64,000 bases of DNA from positions 1,798,001-1,862,000 of the forward strand of contig NZ_CP011409.1 in NCBI RefSeq assembly GCF_001267925.1, given 5' to 3'. How positions within the stretch are numbered: position 1 is the stretch's first letter; every line of letters starts with the position of its first letter. A program made the translations under genes and the position numbers. The notes beneath the pieces are model-generated. The model ran no database searches, had not been told where the DNA came from, and worked only from the letters and a program-made list of their open reading frames with translations. Origin of the DNA: Herbaspirillum hiltneri N3. Lineage in GTDB: Bacteria > Pseudomonadota > Gammaproteobacteria > Burkholderiales > Burkholderiaceae_D. Below are positions 46,367-56,481 of this stretch, one piece after another.

Positions 46367-46405
46367 CAAAAAACGGCCGGCATCGCAAGATACCGGCCGT
46401 TTTTC
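46367..46405. terminator. Bidirectional terminator between hydrolase and ABC operon
   Basis: AAAAACGGCCGG, loop CATCGCAAGATA, CCGGCCGTTTTT, with A and T runs on both sides. The stem differs from that at 42683-42719 by paired changes that keep base pairing. Confidence 0.9.
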
Positions 46406-46420
46406 ATTGAGGGCGAGAGA

Positions 46421-47305
46421 TTACTCTTTCACCGCTCCGGTCATGCCCGAGACGTAATATTCCACGAAGAAGGAATACACCACCGCCACCGGCAACGACC
46501 CCAGCAGCGCACCCGCCATCAGCGCGCCCCAGTGGTAGACGTCGCCGTCGACCAGTTCGGTCACGATCCCCACCGGCACCGTCTTCACTTCGGAAGAAGA
46601 GATGAAGGTCAGCGCGTAGATGAACTCGTTCCACGACAGCGTGAAGGCGAAGATGCCGGCCGAAATCAGACCAGGCACCGCCAGCGGCAGGATGATCTTG
46701 ACCAGGATTTCCCAACGCGTGGCGCCGTCGATCAGCGCGCATTCTTCCAGCTCATACGGAATCGAGCGGAAGTAACCCATCAGCAGCCAGGTGCAGAACG
46801 GAATCAGGAAGGTCGGATACGTCAGGATCAGCGCCCAGCGCGTATCGAACAGACCTAGCTTGAACACGATCGCCGCCAGCGGGATGAACAGGATCGATGG
46901 CGGGATCAGGTACGCCAGGAAGATGCCCAGACCGACTTGTTTGGAACCCTGGAAGCGCAAGCGTTCGATGGCATAGGCCGCGAACACGCTGGCCGCCAGC
47001 GAGGCAAAAGTCGACACCACCGACACGATGACCGTGTTGAGCAGCCACGCCGGATACTGGGTTTCAAACAGCAGCTTCTTGAAGTGGGCCAGCGTCGGCG
47101 CCACCACCCAGAACGGATTGCCGGTTTGGCGCAGCAATTCGTTGTCTGGCTTGAAGGCCGTGATCACCATCCAGTAGAACGGAAACAACAGCACGAACAC
47201 GAAGATGCCCAGCGGGATATACGTCGTGATCCAGCGGCGCGGCACGGATTGCAGGAAATCCATGCCTTGCGTTTCCTGCTGCAGGTCTTTTGACTTCTTG
47301 CTCAT
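46421..47305 (-). CDS. Carbohydrate-type ABC permease, MalG-like
   Basis: 294 residues, about six membrane helices after a polar N-terminus. The EAA loop EECALIDGATRWEILVKIILPLAVPG is typical of the CUT1 sugar family, and the C-terminus ends GALLGSLPVAVVYSFFVEYYVSGMTGAVKE. The start overlaps the stop of the MalF-like permease by four bases. Inner-membrane channel subunit and the last gene of the leftward operon. Confidence 0.93.
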   Translation of the reverse strand: MSKKSKDLQQETQGMDFLQSVPRRWITTYIPLGIFVFVLLFPFYWMVITAFKPDNELLRQTGNPFWVVAPTLAHFKKLLFETQYPAWLLNTVIVSVVSTFASLAASVFAAYAIERLRFQGSKQVGLGIFLAYLIPPSILFIPLAAIVFKLGLFDTRWALILTYPTFLIPFCTWLLMGYFRSIPYELEECALIDGATRWEILVKIILPLAVPGLISAGIFAFTLSWNEFIYALTFISSSEVKTVPVGIVTELVDGDVYHWGALMAGALLGSLPVAVVYSFFVEYYVSGMTGAVKE

Positions 47306-48201
47306 TTGTCACCTCCTTGTTGCCAGCCGCGACGTTGCAGGCCGAAGTACGAAAACATGATGGCTGCGAGCAGGAAAGGAATCATGTAGGTTGCCAGTGC
47401 TGCGCCTTCGCCGAGAGAACCGCCGGGAATCGCCCGTTGGAACGACAGCGTCGCCATCAGGTGGGTGGCGTTCAGCGGGCCGCCGCGCGTCAGCACGTAG
47501 ATCAGCTGGAAGTCGGTGAAGGTGAACAGCACCGAGAACGTCATCACGACTGCAATGATCGGCGTCAGCAGCGGCAGCGTGACGTAGCGGAACTGCTGCC
47601 ACGGCTTGGCGCCGTCGATCGCCGCCGCTTCATACAGCGAGGGCGAAATGGTCTGCAGACCGGCCAGCAGCGAGATGGCGACGAACGGGATGCCGCGCCA
47701 GACGTTGGCGACCACGGTGGAAATCCGCGCCAGCCATGGATCGCCGAGGAAGTCGATGTAGTGATCGATCAGGCCCATCTTCATCAGTCCCCAGCTGATC
47801 ACCGAGAACTGCGAGTCGTACATCCACCAGAACGCCAGCGCCGACAAGGCGGTCGGGACGATCCATGGCAGCAGCACGATGGCGCGGAAGAAGGATTTGA
47901 GCGGCAGATTCTTGTTGAGCAGGATCGCCAGCCACAAGCCGAGCACGAACTTCAGGATGCTGGCGGTGATGGTGTAGAACAGCGTGTTGAACAGCGACAG
48001 CTGCGCCAGCGAATCGCCCAGCAGGAAGGAGTAATTGTCCAGCCCGATGAAGCTGCCTTCGCCACCGATTTTGGTATCGGTGAAGCCAAGCCAGACTCCC
48101 AGTCCGAGCGGGTAAGTAAGAAACACGACAAGCAGTAATACGGCGGGCGCCATGAACAGTATGCCCAGCACATTACGGTTGTTCAGCAGTCGGGATAACA
48201 T
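47302..48201 (-). CDS. Carbohydrate-type ABC permease, MalF-like
   Basis: 299 residues, about six membrane helices. The EAA loop is YEAAAIDGAKPWQQFRYVTLPLLTPI. The start chosen is ATG 48201 with GAGG eight bases before; the frame extends upstream into the hairpin region but without support. Together with MalG-like, the ATPase and the Tat-exported binding protein it forms one importer. Confidence 0.92.
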   Translation of the reverse strand: MLSRLLNNRNVLGILFMAPAVLLLVVFLTYPLGLGVWLGFTDTKIGGEGSFIGLDNYSFLLGDSLAQLSLFNTLFYTITASILKFVLGLWLAILLNKNLPLKSFFRAIVLLPWIVPTALSALAFWWMYDSQFSVISWGLMKMGLIDHYIDFLGDPWLARISTVVANVWRGIPFVAISLLAGLQTISPSLYEAAAIDGAKPWQQFRYVTLPLLTPIIAVVMTFSVLFTFTDFQLIYVLTRGGPLNATHLMATLSFQRAIPGGSLGEGAALATYMIPFLLAAIMFSYFGLQRRGWQQGGDK

Positions 48202-48275
48202 AAGCAGACCTCGGTAAGCGTGATGACTGCGTCCGCACGGCGGTTGCCGGTGCGAACGCATGTTTTGCTCCTTGC

Positions 48276-48322
48276 CTCGCCTGCTGCGGTTTCCGGATAT
48301 CCAGGAAACCGCAGCAGGCGAG
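48276..48322 (-). other. Long perfect hairpin after the sugar binding-protein gene
   Basis: Nineteen-base perfect arms (CTCGCCTGCTGCGGTTTCC and its complement) around GGATATCCA, ten bases after the binding-protein stop. It lacks a T run. It probably sets unequal expression of binding protein and permeases by shielding the upstream mRNA or partly stopping transcription. Confidence 0.8.
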
Positions 48323-48332
48323 AGCAGGGTTG

Positions 48333-49670
48333 TTACGCTTTATAGAAGCGTTTGGCTCGCTCCGCCGCGCGGTCGATGGCCTGCTGCACGGTCTTGGAAC
48401 CGCTGGCCGCCTCCGCCACCATGTCGACCACCACATAGTCGGCCATGCAGGCCGCAGACGCTTGTCCGAGCGGACCTTCGTGACCGTGGTCGATCATCAG
48501 CGCAGCCGAATCGCGATACACGGTAGCCTTCGGATCCGAAGTCCAGATGGCGTTCTTTTCGTAGGCCTTGAGCGATTGGCTGACATAGCCGATGGATGCT
48601 TCCATCCATGGGTTGTATTGCTCAGGCTCGAACATGAACTGGACGAAAGCCTTGGCCGCGTTCGGGAACTTGGTGTGCTTGAAGATCATCATCTGCGTGA
48701 TCTGCATCAGCTCGGTCGGCTTGCCGGCAGGGCCGATCGGGAAGTGGGCGTGCTGTGTGTCCTTCGCCATTTCCTGCATCTTCGGATCGGTCGAATTCTT
48801 GGCCGCGTAGTACACCGAAATGCCGTTGGCGGTCATGCTGATCTGGCCGTCCAGATACGCTTTGTTGTTCGACGGATCTTGCCAGGACAATGTGCCCGGA
48901 ATGAAGGTTGCGTACAGTTGCTTGGCGTATTCCAGCGCGGCGCGGGTTTCCGGTGAATTGATGGCAACCGCGCCTTTCTTGTCGACCAGCTTGCCGCCGT
49001 GCGACCACAGCAGCCAGTGCGCCCAGTTATTGGCATCACCGACCGCTTTGCCGAGCGCGAAGCCGACCGGGGTATTCTTGGCTTTGAGGGCCTGGCACAT
49101 TTTCAGGAAGCCGGCCGTGTCCTTCGGCACGGCGTCGAAGCCGGCTGCCTTCACCTGGCTTTCGCGATAGACCAGCGCGTTACCGACCACACCGACCGGC
49201 AGCGCGATCCATTTGCCATCCTTGGTGCCGTATTTGCGGCAGACGTCGTACCAGCCACCCAGGCGGCTGCCCAGCGATGTCGCCAGGTCGGTCAGGTCGA
49301 TGAGCTTGGTCGGGTATTGTTGCGGGTCATCGAACCAGCTCATCACGATGTCCGGGCCGGAACCGACGTTGGCGGCAACCGCGGCCTTCGGACGCAGATC
49401 TTCCCAGCCTTCGCTGTCGGTGCGTACGGCGACGCCGGTCTTCTCGGTGAATTTCTTCACGTTTGCATTCCACAGGTCTTCATCGCCCTGGACGAAACGC
49501 TTCCAACGCAGCACGCGCAGCGTCGCACCTTTCTCGATTTCGAACTTCAGGCCGGCGCCGGTGGCGGCAGGCGCCGCTGTCGCGGCGAATGCGTTGGTGG
49601 TGGCGACTGTCGATGCCGCAGCGACGGATGCGCTGGCGGCCAGGAAATTACGTCTGGTCAGCTTAGTCAT
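48333..49670 (-). CDS. ABC sugar-type substrate-binding protein with Tat signal
   Basis: 445 residues. The leader begins MTKLTRRNFLAASASVAAAS, a twin-arginine (Tat) signal, so the protein is exported folded; cleavage is likely near AFAATA. The mature part shows the extracellular solute-binding fold, with NVGSGPDIVMSWFDDPQQYP and ANGISVYYAAKNS. The ligand is probably a sugar or sugar acid, given the neighbouring dehydratase. A long hairpin follows and the permease genes lie downstream. Confidence 0.9.
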   Translation of the reverse strand: MTKLTRRNFLAASASVAAASTVATTNAFAATAAPAATGAGLKFEIEKGATLRVLRWKRFVQGDEDLWNANVKKFTEKTGVAVRTDSEGWEDLRPKAAVAANVGSGPDIVMSWFDDPQQYPTKLIDLTDLATSLGSRLGGWYDVCRKYGTKDGKWIALPVGVVGNALVYRESQVKAAGFDAVPKDTAGFLKMCQALKAKNTPVGFALGKAVGDANNWAHWLLWSHGGKLVDKKGAVAINSPETRAALEYAKQLYATFIPGTLSWQDPSNNKAYLDGQISMTANGISVYYAAKNSTDPKMQEMAKDTQHAHFPIGPAGKPTELMQITQMMIFKHTKFPNAAKAFVQFMFEPEQYNPWMEASIGYVSQSLKAYEKNAIWTSDPKATVYRDSAALMIDHGHEGPLGQASAACMADYVVVDMVAEAASGSKTVQQAIDRAAERAKRFYKA

Positions 49671-49794
49671 GTCTCCTACTCCTTCTCTTCTGATGAAAGT
49701 GAATGGGCCCAGGTTTTAAGGCTTTTTATTTTTACTCGCTGTGTTACGGGACTGCTTGCTAAAAATTGCTTCCAAATACGGACGACTCGAATCC

Positions 49795-50883
49795 TCAGCC
49801 GCGCGCCAACGTCTTGCCGCTGTCGGCGTCGAACAAGTGCGTGCTGCCGTGTTCCGGCACCAGCGTGATGGTGTCGCCGGCCGAGAAGTTGTGGCGCTCG
49901 CGGAAGATCGAGGTCAGGCTGGTGTCGCTGAAGCGGGCATACACTTCGGTGTCGGCGCCGGTGGGCTCGACCACGACGACTTTGGTGCTCATGCCGCTGC
50001 CGGCAGGGCCGATGCTCAGATGCTCGGGACGCACGCCATAGACTACGCGCTGGCCATCGACGCCGTCCAGGCCGCGGTGTGCATACGGCGCCGGCAGACG
50101 CGTGCCGTCGGCGAATTCGACTTCAGCCTTGTCCGCGTTGCGGCGCAATGTGGCGGGGATGAAGTTCATCGCAGGCGAACCGATGAAGCCGGCCACGAAA
50201 ATGTTGGCAGGGCGGTCGTACAGTTCGAGCGGACGGCCGCGCTGTTCCACCAGGCCGTCGCGCATGACGACGATCTGGTCGGCCATGGTCATCGCCTCGA
50301 TCTGATCGTGGGTGACGTAGACGGAAGTGGTCTTCAGACGCTGATGCAATTCCTTGATCTCGGTGCGCATCTGTACGCGCAGCTTGGCGTCCAGGTTCGA
50401 CAGCGGTTCATCGAAGAGGAACACTTGCGGATCGCGCACGATCGCACGGCCCATCGCTACACGCTGGCGCTGGCCGCCCGAGAGCTGGCGCGGATAGCGT
50501 TCCAGCAGTGCGGTCAGGCCGAGGATTTCGGCGGCCTTCTTGACCTGCTGCTGGATGAAGGACTTGTCTTTCTTGGCCAGCATCAGCGAGAACGCCATGT
50601 TGTCGTTGACCGTCATGTGCGGGTACAAGGCGTAGTTCTGGAACACCATCGCAATGTCGCGGTCCTTGGGCTGGACGTTGTTGACGACGGTGCCGCCGAT
50701 GGAGATTTCGCCTTCGGTGATTTCTTCCAGGCCTGCGAGCATGCGCAACAGCGTCGACTTGCCGCAGCCTGAAGGGCCGACGAGAACTGCGAACTCGCCG
50801 TCGGCGATGTCGATGTCGACACCGCGAATAACCTGGGTGCTGCCGAATTGCTTCTTGATGCCGCGAATCTGTACTGATGCCAT
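49795..50883 (-). CDS. ABC ATP-binding protein, UgpC/MalK-like
   Basis: 362 residues. Walker [17 protein letters not shown], signature [14 protein letters not shown], Walker [18 protein letters not shown]-loop [10 protein letters not shown], and a C-terminal TOBE/OB regulatory region (from about 235). Start at the ATG after GGAGCAAGGC; the frame is open further upstream but homologues start with this [14 protein letters not shown]. Energises the adjacent CUT1 importer. Confidence 0.93.
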   Translation of the reverse strand: MASVQIRGIKKQFGSTQVIRGVDIDIADGEFAVLVGPSGCGKSTLLRMLAGLEEITEGEISIGGTVVNNVQPKDRDIAMVFQNYALYPHMTVNDNMAFSLMLAKKDKSFIQQQVKKAAEILGLTALLERYPRQLSGGQRQRVAMGRAIVRDPQVFLFDEPLSNLDAKLRVQMRTEIKELHQRLKTTSVYVTHDQIEAMTMADQIVVMRDGLVEQRGRPLELYDRPANIFVAGFIGSPAMNFIPATLRRNADKAEVEFADGTRLPAPYAHRGLDGVDGQRVVYGVRPEHLSIGPAGSGMSTKVVVVEPTGADTEVYARFSDTSLTSIFRERHNFSAGDTITLVPEHGSTHLFDADSGKTLARG

Positions 50884-51224
50884 GCCTTGCTCCTCGTCTA
50901 TATCCTCGTTTTTGTGTCTGCGATAAACCCCTTCTTGGAGGGCTACGCACATTTAATTCTGATACTGCGCCGCTTGGTTTTTATTGGTTTTCGGCGGTAC
51001 TGAGAGATACAAAAATGACAGCCGCTATCACTACGTCGGTAACGCCATGACAGTGGACATAGTTACATCGTCGTTTTCGTACCTCTCTGTTTGCTCGGGG
51101 CTGCTGCTTTGCTGCGGATTGCTGCGAGTGCCGTGCTGCGCTTGCCTCAGTTACTGCTGCTGTTGCTGCTGTTGCTGCCTTTACCGATGCAGCCGGCTCT
51201 CTTGCGGTTCTTGTCTCTGCTTTT
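50884..51224. other. Intergenic region with GCTGTT-type repeats
   Basis: 341 bp between the ATPase and hydroxyacid dehydrogenase genes. The part 51148-51182 is a run of CTGCTGTTG units. Translating either strand gives only low-complexity protein without a ribosome-binding site, so I call no gene. It separates the two enzyme genes from the transporter genes and may hold a second promoter. Confidence 0.5.
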
Positions 51225-52181
51225 TTATTTCTTCCGGCCTTCCACCACCACATACGACGGGCGTCCATTGCGGTCCCAATCGATCAGATTCTGCGCCGCT
51301 TTGCGACGCAGTTCCTTGGCGGCGACTTCGGAATAGAAGGCGGCGTGCGGCGACAATAGCACACGTTTGTGCTGGACAATAGCGGAACTTGTCTCCGGAG
51401 GTTCGACCGGCAGGACATCCAGTGCAGCACCCTTCAGATTGGTGTCGAGTGCCTTCAGCAGGTCGTCGATATTGACCAGGCCGCCACGCGCCGAATTGAC
51501 CAGGAAACTGTCTGGTTGCATCAATTTCAATACCGAGGCGTTGATCATGCCGCGGGTTTCGTCGTTGAGCGGCGTATGCAGCGACACCACGTGCGCCTGT
51601 TTGAACAATTCTTCCTTGCCGACCCGTTCCACGTAGGCCGGGAAATCGCCGTCGATGATGTGCGGATCGTACGCGATCACGCGCTTGAACAGGTTGCGGC
51701 TGATGTGCGCCATGCGCTTGCCGATGCGGCCGAGGCCAACGAGGCCGATGGTCATTTCGGAACAGCGCTGGATCTTGCCTGCGGTGGTGTAATGCCACTG
51801 GCCGGACTTGACGTCGCGATCGTAGCCGGTGATGTTGCGGATCAGATCGAGCGCCATCGCCAGTGCATGCGTGGAGACTTCGCCGACGCCATAGTCGGGC
51901 GAGTTGCCGACCCAGACGCCGTGTTTGGCGGCGTCGTCGGTGTTGATGGTGTCGAAGCCGGCGCCGTAGCGGCTGGCGATACGGATTTCAGGGCGGGCGG
52001 CGAACACCTTGGCGTTGACCGGCGCGTATTGCACCAGCAAACCTTCACAGCCTTCTGCAGCCTTGATGACGTCGTCTTCGGTACGGCATTGCGCCGTCAC
52101 CACTTCCACGCCTGCATCGCGATACAGCGCCAGCTCAAGATCAACGTCGGGAAAATCGTAATCGGTAATCAATACTTTCAT
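51225..52181 (-). CDS. D-isomer-specific 2-hydroxyacid dehydrogenase (CtBP/phosphoglycerate type)
   Basis: 318 residues. NAD-binding motif IGLVGLGRIGKRMA at about 144-157, catalytic arginine in VNSARGGLVN, glutamate in ALDVLPVEPPE and histidine in LLSPHAAFYS. It interconverts a D-2-hydroxy acid and 2-oxo acid. It follows the IlvD/Edd dehydratase on the same strand with 135 bp between, so the 2-oxo product of the dehydratase or a related intermediate may be its substrate. Alternative roles such as glyoxylate or hydroxypyruvate reduction cannot be excluded. Confidence 0.9.
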   Translation of the reverse strand: MKVLITDYDFPDVDLELALYRDAGVEVVTAQCRTEDDVIKAAEGCEGLLVQYAPVNAKVFAARPEIRIASRYGAGFDTINTDDAAKHGVWVGNSPDYGVGEVSTHALAMALDLIRNITGYDRDVKSGQWHYTTAGKIQRCSEMTIGLVGLGRIGKRMAHISRNLFKRVIAYDPHIIDGDFPAYVERVGKEELFKQAHVVSLHTPLNDETRGMINASVLKLMQPDSFLVNSARGGLVNIDDLLKALDTNLKGAALDVLPVEPPETSSAIVQHKRVLLSPHAAFYSEVAAKELRRKAAQNLIDWDRNGRPSYVVVEGRKK

Positions 52182-52316
52182 TGCTTCATGTCTCCATATG
52201 TCGCAGTCAAAACAGGCGGAAGTTCATTTTTCGGTCTTCGCTCCCTGAGGGGAGCGCGCCTGAATCTTCCACCGGCTTGTTTGTTGAAAAATCAATTCGG
52301 ATTCTTGCCTGTGCCG

Positions 52317-54044
<1,728 letters not shown>

Positions 54045-54513
54045 GTTCTTTCCTTTTTCCTTGTGGCCCGTAACCGGAGTCGGCAAAGGGCCATGAATGC
54101 TGTCTGTATCGGATGGCTGCAGGAAGGATCAGTGGCGAATATTGCCTTGGTCGAAAAAATAGCGGGAGAAATCCATCAGGTGATACGCCAGCATGGCGTC
54201 GCCATTGCCGGCGTGGCCGAGGTGGCAAAGATAGCGCGAGGCCGACGCGGCGCAGGCGCCGGATTCTGCACGCGCAGAAACGGGAAAGGACGCCCTGGCC
54301 AGGCTGCGCAGGCGCAGCCGTGAAGCGATGGAAGTATTCCCCCGGTTAGCTAATATCTTCAATGCCTGTCTCCAGTGCTGCGGTATGGTCCGCGGGCAGT
54401 TTCTGCTCTTGTATTTTTTATGCGTGCAGATCGGTGTTGAGAATCTTGCTCGGCAACGATCTGCTTCGTCAGGATGCCAGCGAGTCTATTTCAGCATTCG
54501 GACTTTGGTCAAG

Positions 54514-54524
54514 TGGTAATACCA
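54514..54524. promoter_or_regulatory. Candidate GntR/FCD operator 1
   Basis: TGGTAATACCA, a perfect palindrome of the TGGT-N3-ACCA kind bound by FadR/PdhR/LldR-type regulators; it lies on the dehydratase side of the control region. Confidence 0.7.
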
Positions 54525-54675
54525 GATTTGTCATACATCTTTTTGACAGCCTGCCGCTCGTGCTTCCTGTGCGCTCTATGATGCCCAATGGTGCGTTGCG
54601 GCGTAGATGAATTATTTTCGTGCATGCTTTTCGTCCTTGACAGTGCCGGGGTGATATGAAATTCTTTTCTCGTTC

Positions 54676-54686
54676 TGGTAAGACCA
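54676..54686. promoter_or_regulatory. Candidate GntR/FCD operator 2
   Basis: TGGTAAGACCA, nine bases upstream of the TTGACA of the rightward promoter candidate, so a bound regulator would touch RNA polymerase. Confidence 0.7.
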
Positions 54687-54695
54687 CATGACCGC

Positions 54696-54723
54696 TTGAC
54701 AAGATTTTGTCAGGAAATAAAAG
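54696..54723 (+). promoter_or_regulatory. Candidate sigma-70 promoter for tctC operon
   Basis: TTGACA, 16 bases, TAAAAG, about 160 bp upstream of the tctC-like start codon. Confidence 0.5.
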
Positions 54724-54885
54724 CAAACAAAAAATAAAGAAAATACCGGCACAGAAAGAGATAAGCCGGGAACAGGCAAGAACAAGCCGACACAGATCGT
54801 GCTGCGTGGTTCATCGACGGATGGCAATGCATCCGTACGCGACAGGCGAAACCGCCTGTTTTCACCATCAAAAGGAGGAGAGACA

Positions 54886-55860
54886 ATGATCGGAATGCGT
54901 AGAAATCTATTGAAGACGGTAGTCGCCGCAGCCGCGGTTTTGACCTTTGGTGCTGCACATGCAGCATGGCCGGATCGGCCGGTGACGCTGATCGTGCCGT
55001 GGGGCGCAGGCGGCGGCACCGACGCTACTGCACGCATCATCGGCGCGCTGCTGGAAAAAGAACTGGGCCAGCCGGTCAACGTCGTCAATCGCACCGGTGG
55101 CAACGGCGTGGTGGGGCACCAGGCCATTTCGGGCGCAGCTCCGGACGGCTATACCATCGGCCTGGCCACGGTGGAGATCGCCATGATGCATCACCAGGGA
55201 CTGACCCAGCTGAGCTACAAGAATTACACGCCGATCGCACTCATGAATTTCGATCCGGCCGCGCTCACCGTCAGCGCCGAATCTCCGTATAAAACCTTCG
55301 ACGACCTGCTCAAGGCGGTCAAGGCCAACCCCGGCAAGCTCAAGGCCTCCGGCACCGGACAAGGCGGCATCTGGCATCTCGGCCTGGCCGGCATGCTGGG
55401 CGACCTCAAGCTGGAGCCGACCGCAGTGCGTTTCGTACCATCCAACGGCGCTGCGCCGGCGATGGTTGATCTGGCCGCGGGCGGTGTCGACATTGTCGCC
55501 GCGTCGTTGCCGGAAGCACGCTCGTTGATCGACGCCGGCAAAGCGCGTCCGCTGGTGATCATGGCCAACGCGCCGGCCGCGCTGTATCCAAAAGTGCCGA
55601 CGCTCAAGAGCCTGACCGGAAGCAACTGGACCATCGGCGCCTGGCGCGGCATCGTTGCGCCCAAGAACCTGCCTGCCGACATCCAGACCAAGCTGGCAGG
55701 ACATCTGCAGAAAATCTACAACAGCAAGGAGTACAAGGACTTCATGGGTGGACGCGGCTTCGGCACGATGTATGCCGACTCGGCCGAGTTCGGCAAGTTC
55801 ATGGAGAAGAGCGACGGCGACATGGGGCAGATCCTGAAGACCCTGGGCATGGCGAAGTAG
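54886..55860 (+). CDS. TctC/Bug-family tripartite transporter binding protein
   Basis: 324 residues. Signal peptide (MIGMRRNLLKTVVAAAAVLT..., cleavage about AHA) then WPDRPVTLIVPWGAGGGTDATARI, the hallmark start of the Bug/TctC family. NRTGGNGVVGHQ is another family motif. It binds a carboxylate in the periplasm and delivers it to the TctAB membrane pair. ATG after AAAGGAGGAG, the strongest ribosome-binding site in the window. First gene of the rightward operon. Confidence 0.93.
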   Translation: MIGMRRNLLKTVVAAAAVLTFGAAHAAWPDRPVTLIVPWGAGGGTDATARIIGALLEKELGQPVNVVNRTGGNGVVGHQAISGAAPDGYTIGLATVEIAMMHHQGLTQLSYKNYTPIALMNFDPAALTVSAESPYKTFDDLLKAVKANPGKLKASGTGQGGIWHLGLAGMLGDLKLEPTAVRFVPSNGAAPAMVDLAAGGVDIVAASLPEARSLIDAGKARPLVIMANAPAALYPKVPTLKSLTGSNWTIGAWRGIVAPKNLPADIQTKLAGHLQKIYNSKEYKDFMGGRGFGTMYADSAEFGKFMEKSDGDMGQILKTLGMAK

Positions 55861-55867
55861 CCAGGCA

Positions 55868-55893
55868 GCGGACGGTCTTCGGTGATCGTCCGC
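55868..55893 (+). other. Hairpin after the TctC-like gene
   Basis: GCGGACG and CGTCCGC pair around a TTCG-type loop, eight bases after the stop. No immediate T run, so probably an mRNA-stabilising or attenuating structure like those after the two other binding-protein genes. Confidence 0.6.
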
Positions 55894-55994
55894 GTGCATT
55901 TGCTTTTCCTCGCGGTTTCGCATCGCGTCACATGGCATCGTGACGTGCATGAGAAACCATGGTCGAACCTGCCGCTCCTCCGAACTCCGCTGCC

Positions 55995-56471
55995 ATGAAA
56001 ATCAACGATACCGTTTCCGGAATCCTGCTGGCGATATTCGCCGGCGTGATTTACGTCTACTCGGCAAACCTGCCCACCATGGCCCAACAGATCGGGCCGG
56101 GCCTGTTTCCTCAATTGCTGGCCGGCGCCTTCCTGATCTGCGCGATCCTGCTCATGATCAAGGGCGTGCGCGAAAGGCGCGCTTCCGGCGAAAGCTGGAT
56201 CAGCTTGCCCGAATGGGCCGGCGAGCGGCACGCCGTTTTCGCTTATGCGCTGGTGCTGTTGTCGCTGGTGTTTTACATCTATGCGTCCGAACCCCTTGGT
56301 TTCCTGCCGACGGCAGTCATCCTCCTGCTGTCCCTGTTCATGACCTTCGGCGCACGCCTGGCGGTCGCGCTGCCGGTCGCACTCGGCAGTGCGCTGGGCA
56401 TTCACTACATCTTCTACAAACTTCTGAAAGTCCCGCTGCCTTGGGGTCTTCTCAAGTCTGTGGCCTGGTAA
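55995..56471 (+). CDS. TctB-like small membrane subunit
   Basis: 158 residues with four predicted membrane helices (ILLAIFAGVIYVYSA, FPQLLAGAFLICAILLMI, AYALVLLSLVFYIYA, ALPVALGSALGIHYIFY). Small integral subunit of the tripartite tricarboxylate transporter. I start it at MKINDT; an ATG 12 codons upstream is in frame, and neither has a strong ribosome-binding site. Lies between the tctC and tctA homologues. Confidence 0.88.
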   Translation: MKINDTVSGILLAIFAGVIYVYSANLPTMAQQIGPGLFPQLLAGAFLICAILLMIKGVRERRASGESWISLPEWAGERHAVFAYALVLLSLVFYIYASEPLGFLPTAVILLLSLFMTFGARLAVALPVALGSALGIHYIFYKLLKVPLPWGLLKSVAW

Positions 56472-56481
56472 AGGATCGATC

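Larger units (their letters stand above)
54045..54885. other. Divergent control region of the hydroxy/sugar-acid locus
   Basis: 841 bp between the dehydratase (leftward) and tctC-like (rightward) genes. It is lower in GC toward the right, with two TGGT-N3-ACCA palindromes and a sigma-70-like promoter. Several short frames occur but none has a good ribosome-binding site, so no gene is called. Confidence 0.6.

Noticed and set aside
50981..51268. A 95-codon minus-strand frame in the gap before the hydroxyacid dehydrogenase
   Set aside because: Low-complexity Ala/Thr/Gln product from a CTG-type repeat, no ribosome-binding site, and overlap with the end of the dehydrogenase gene.
54129..54362. 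A 77-codon minus-strand frame upstream of the dehydratase
   Set aside because: Composition is not protein-like (Arg/Ser/Ala rich), there is no ribosome-binding site, and it lies in a control region.
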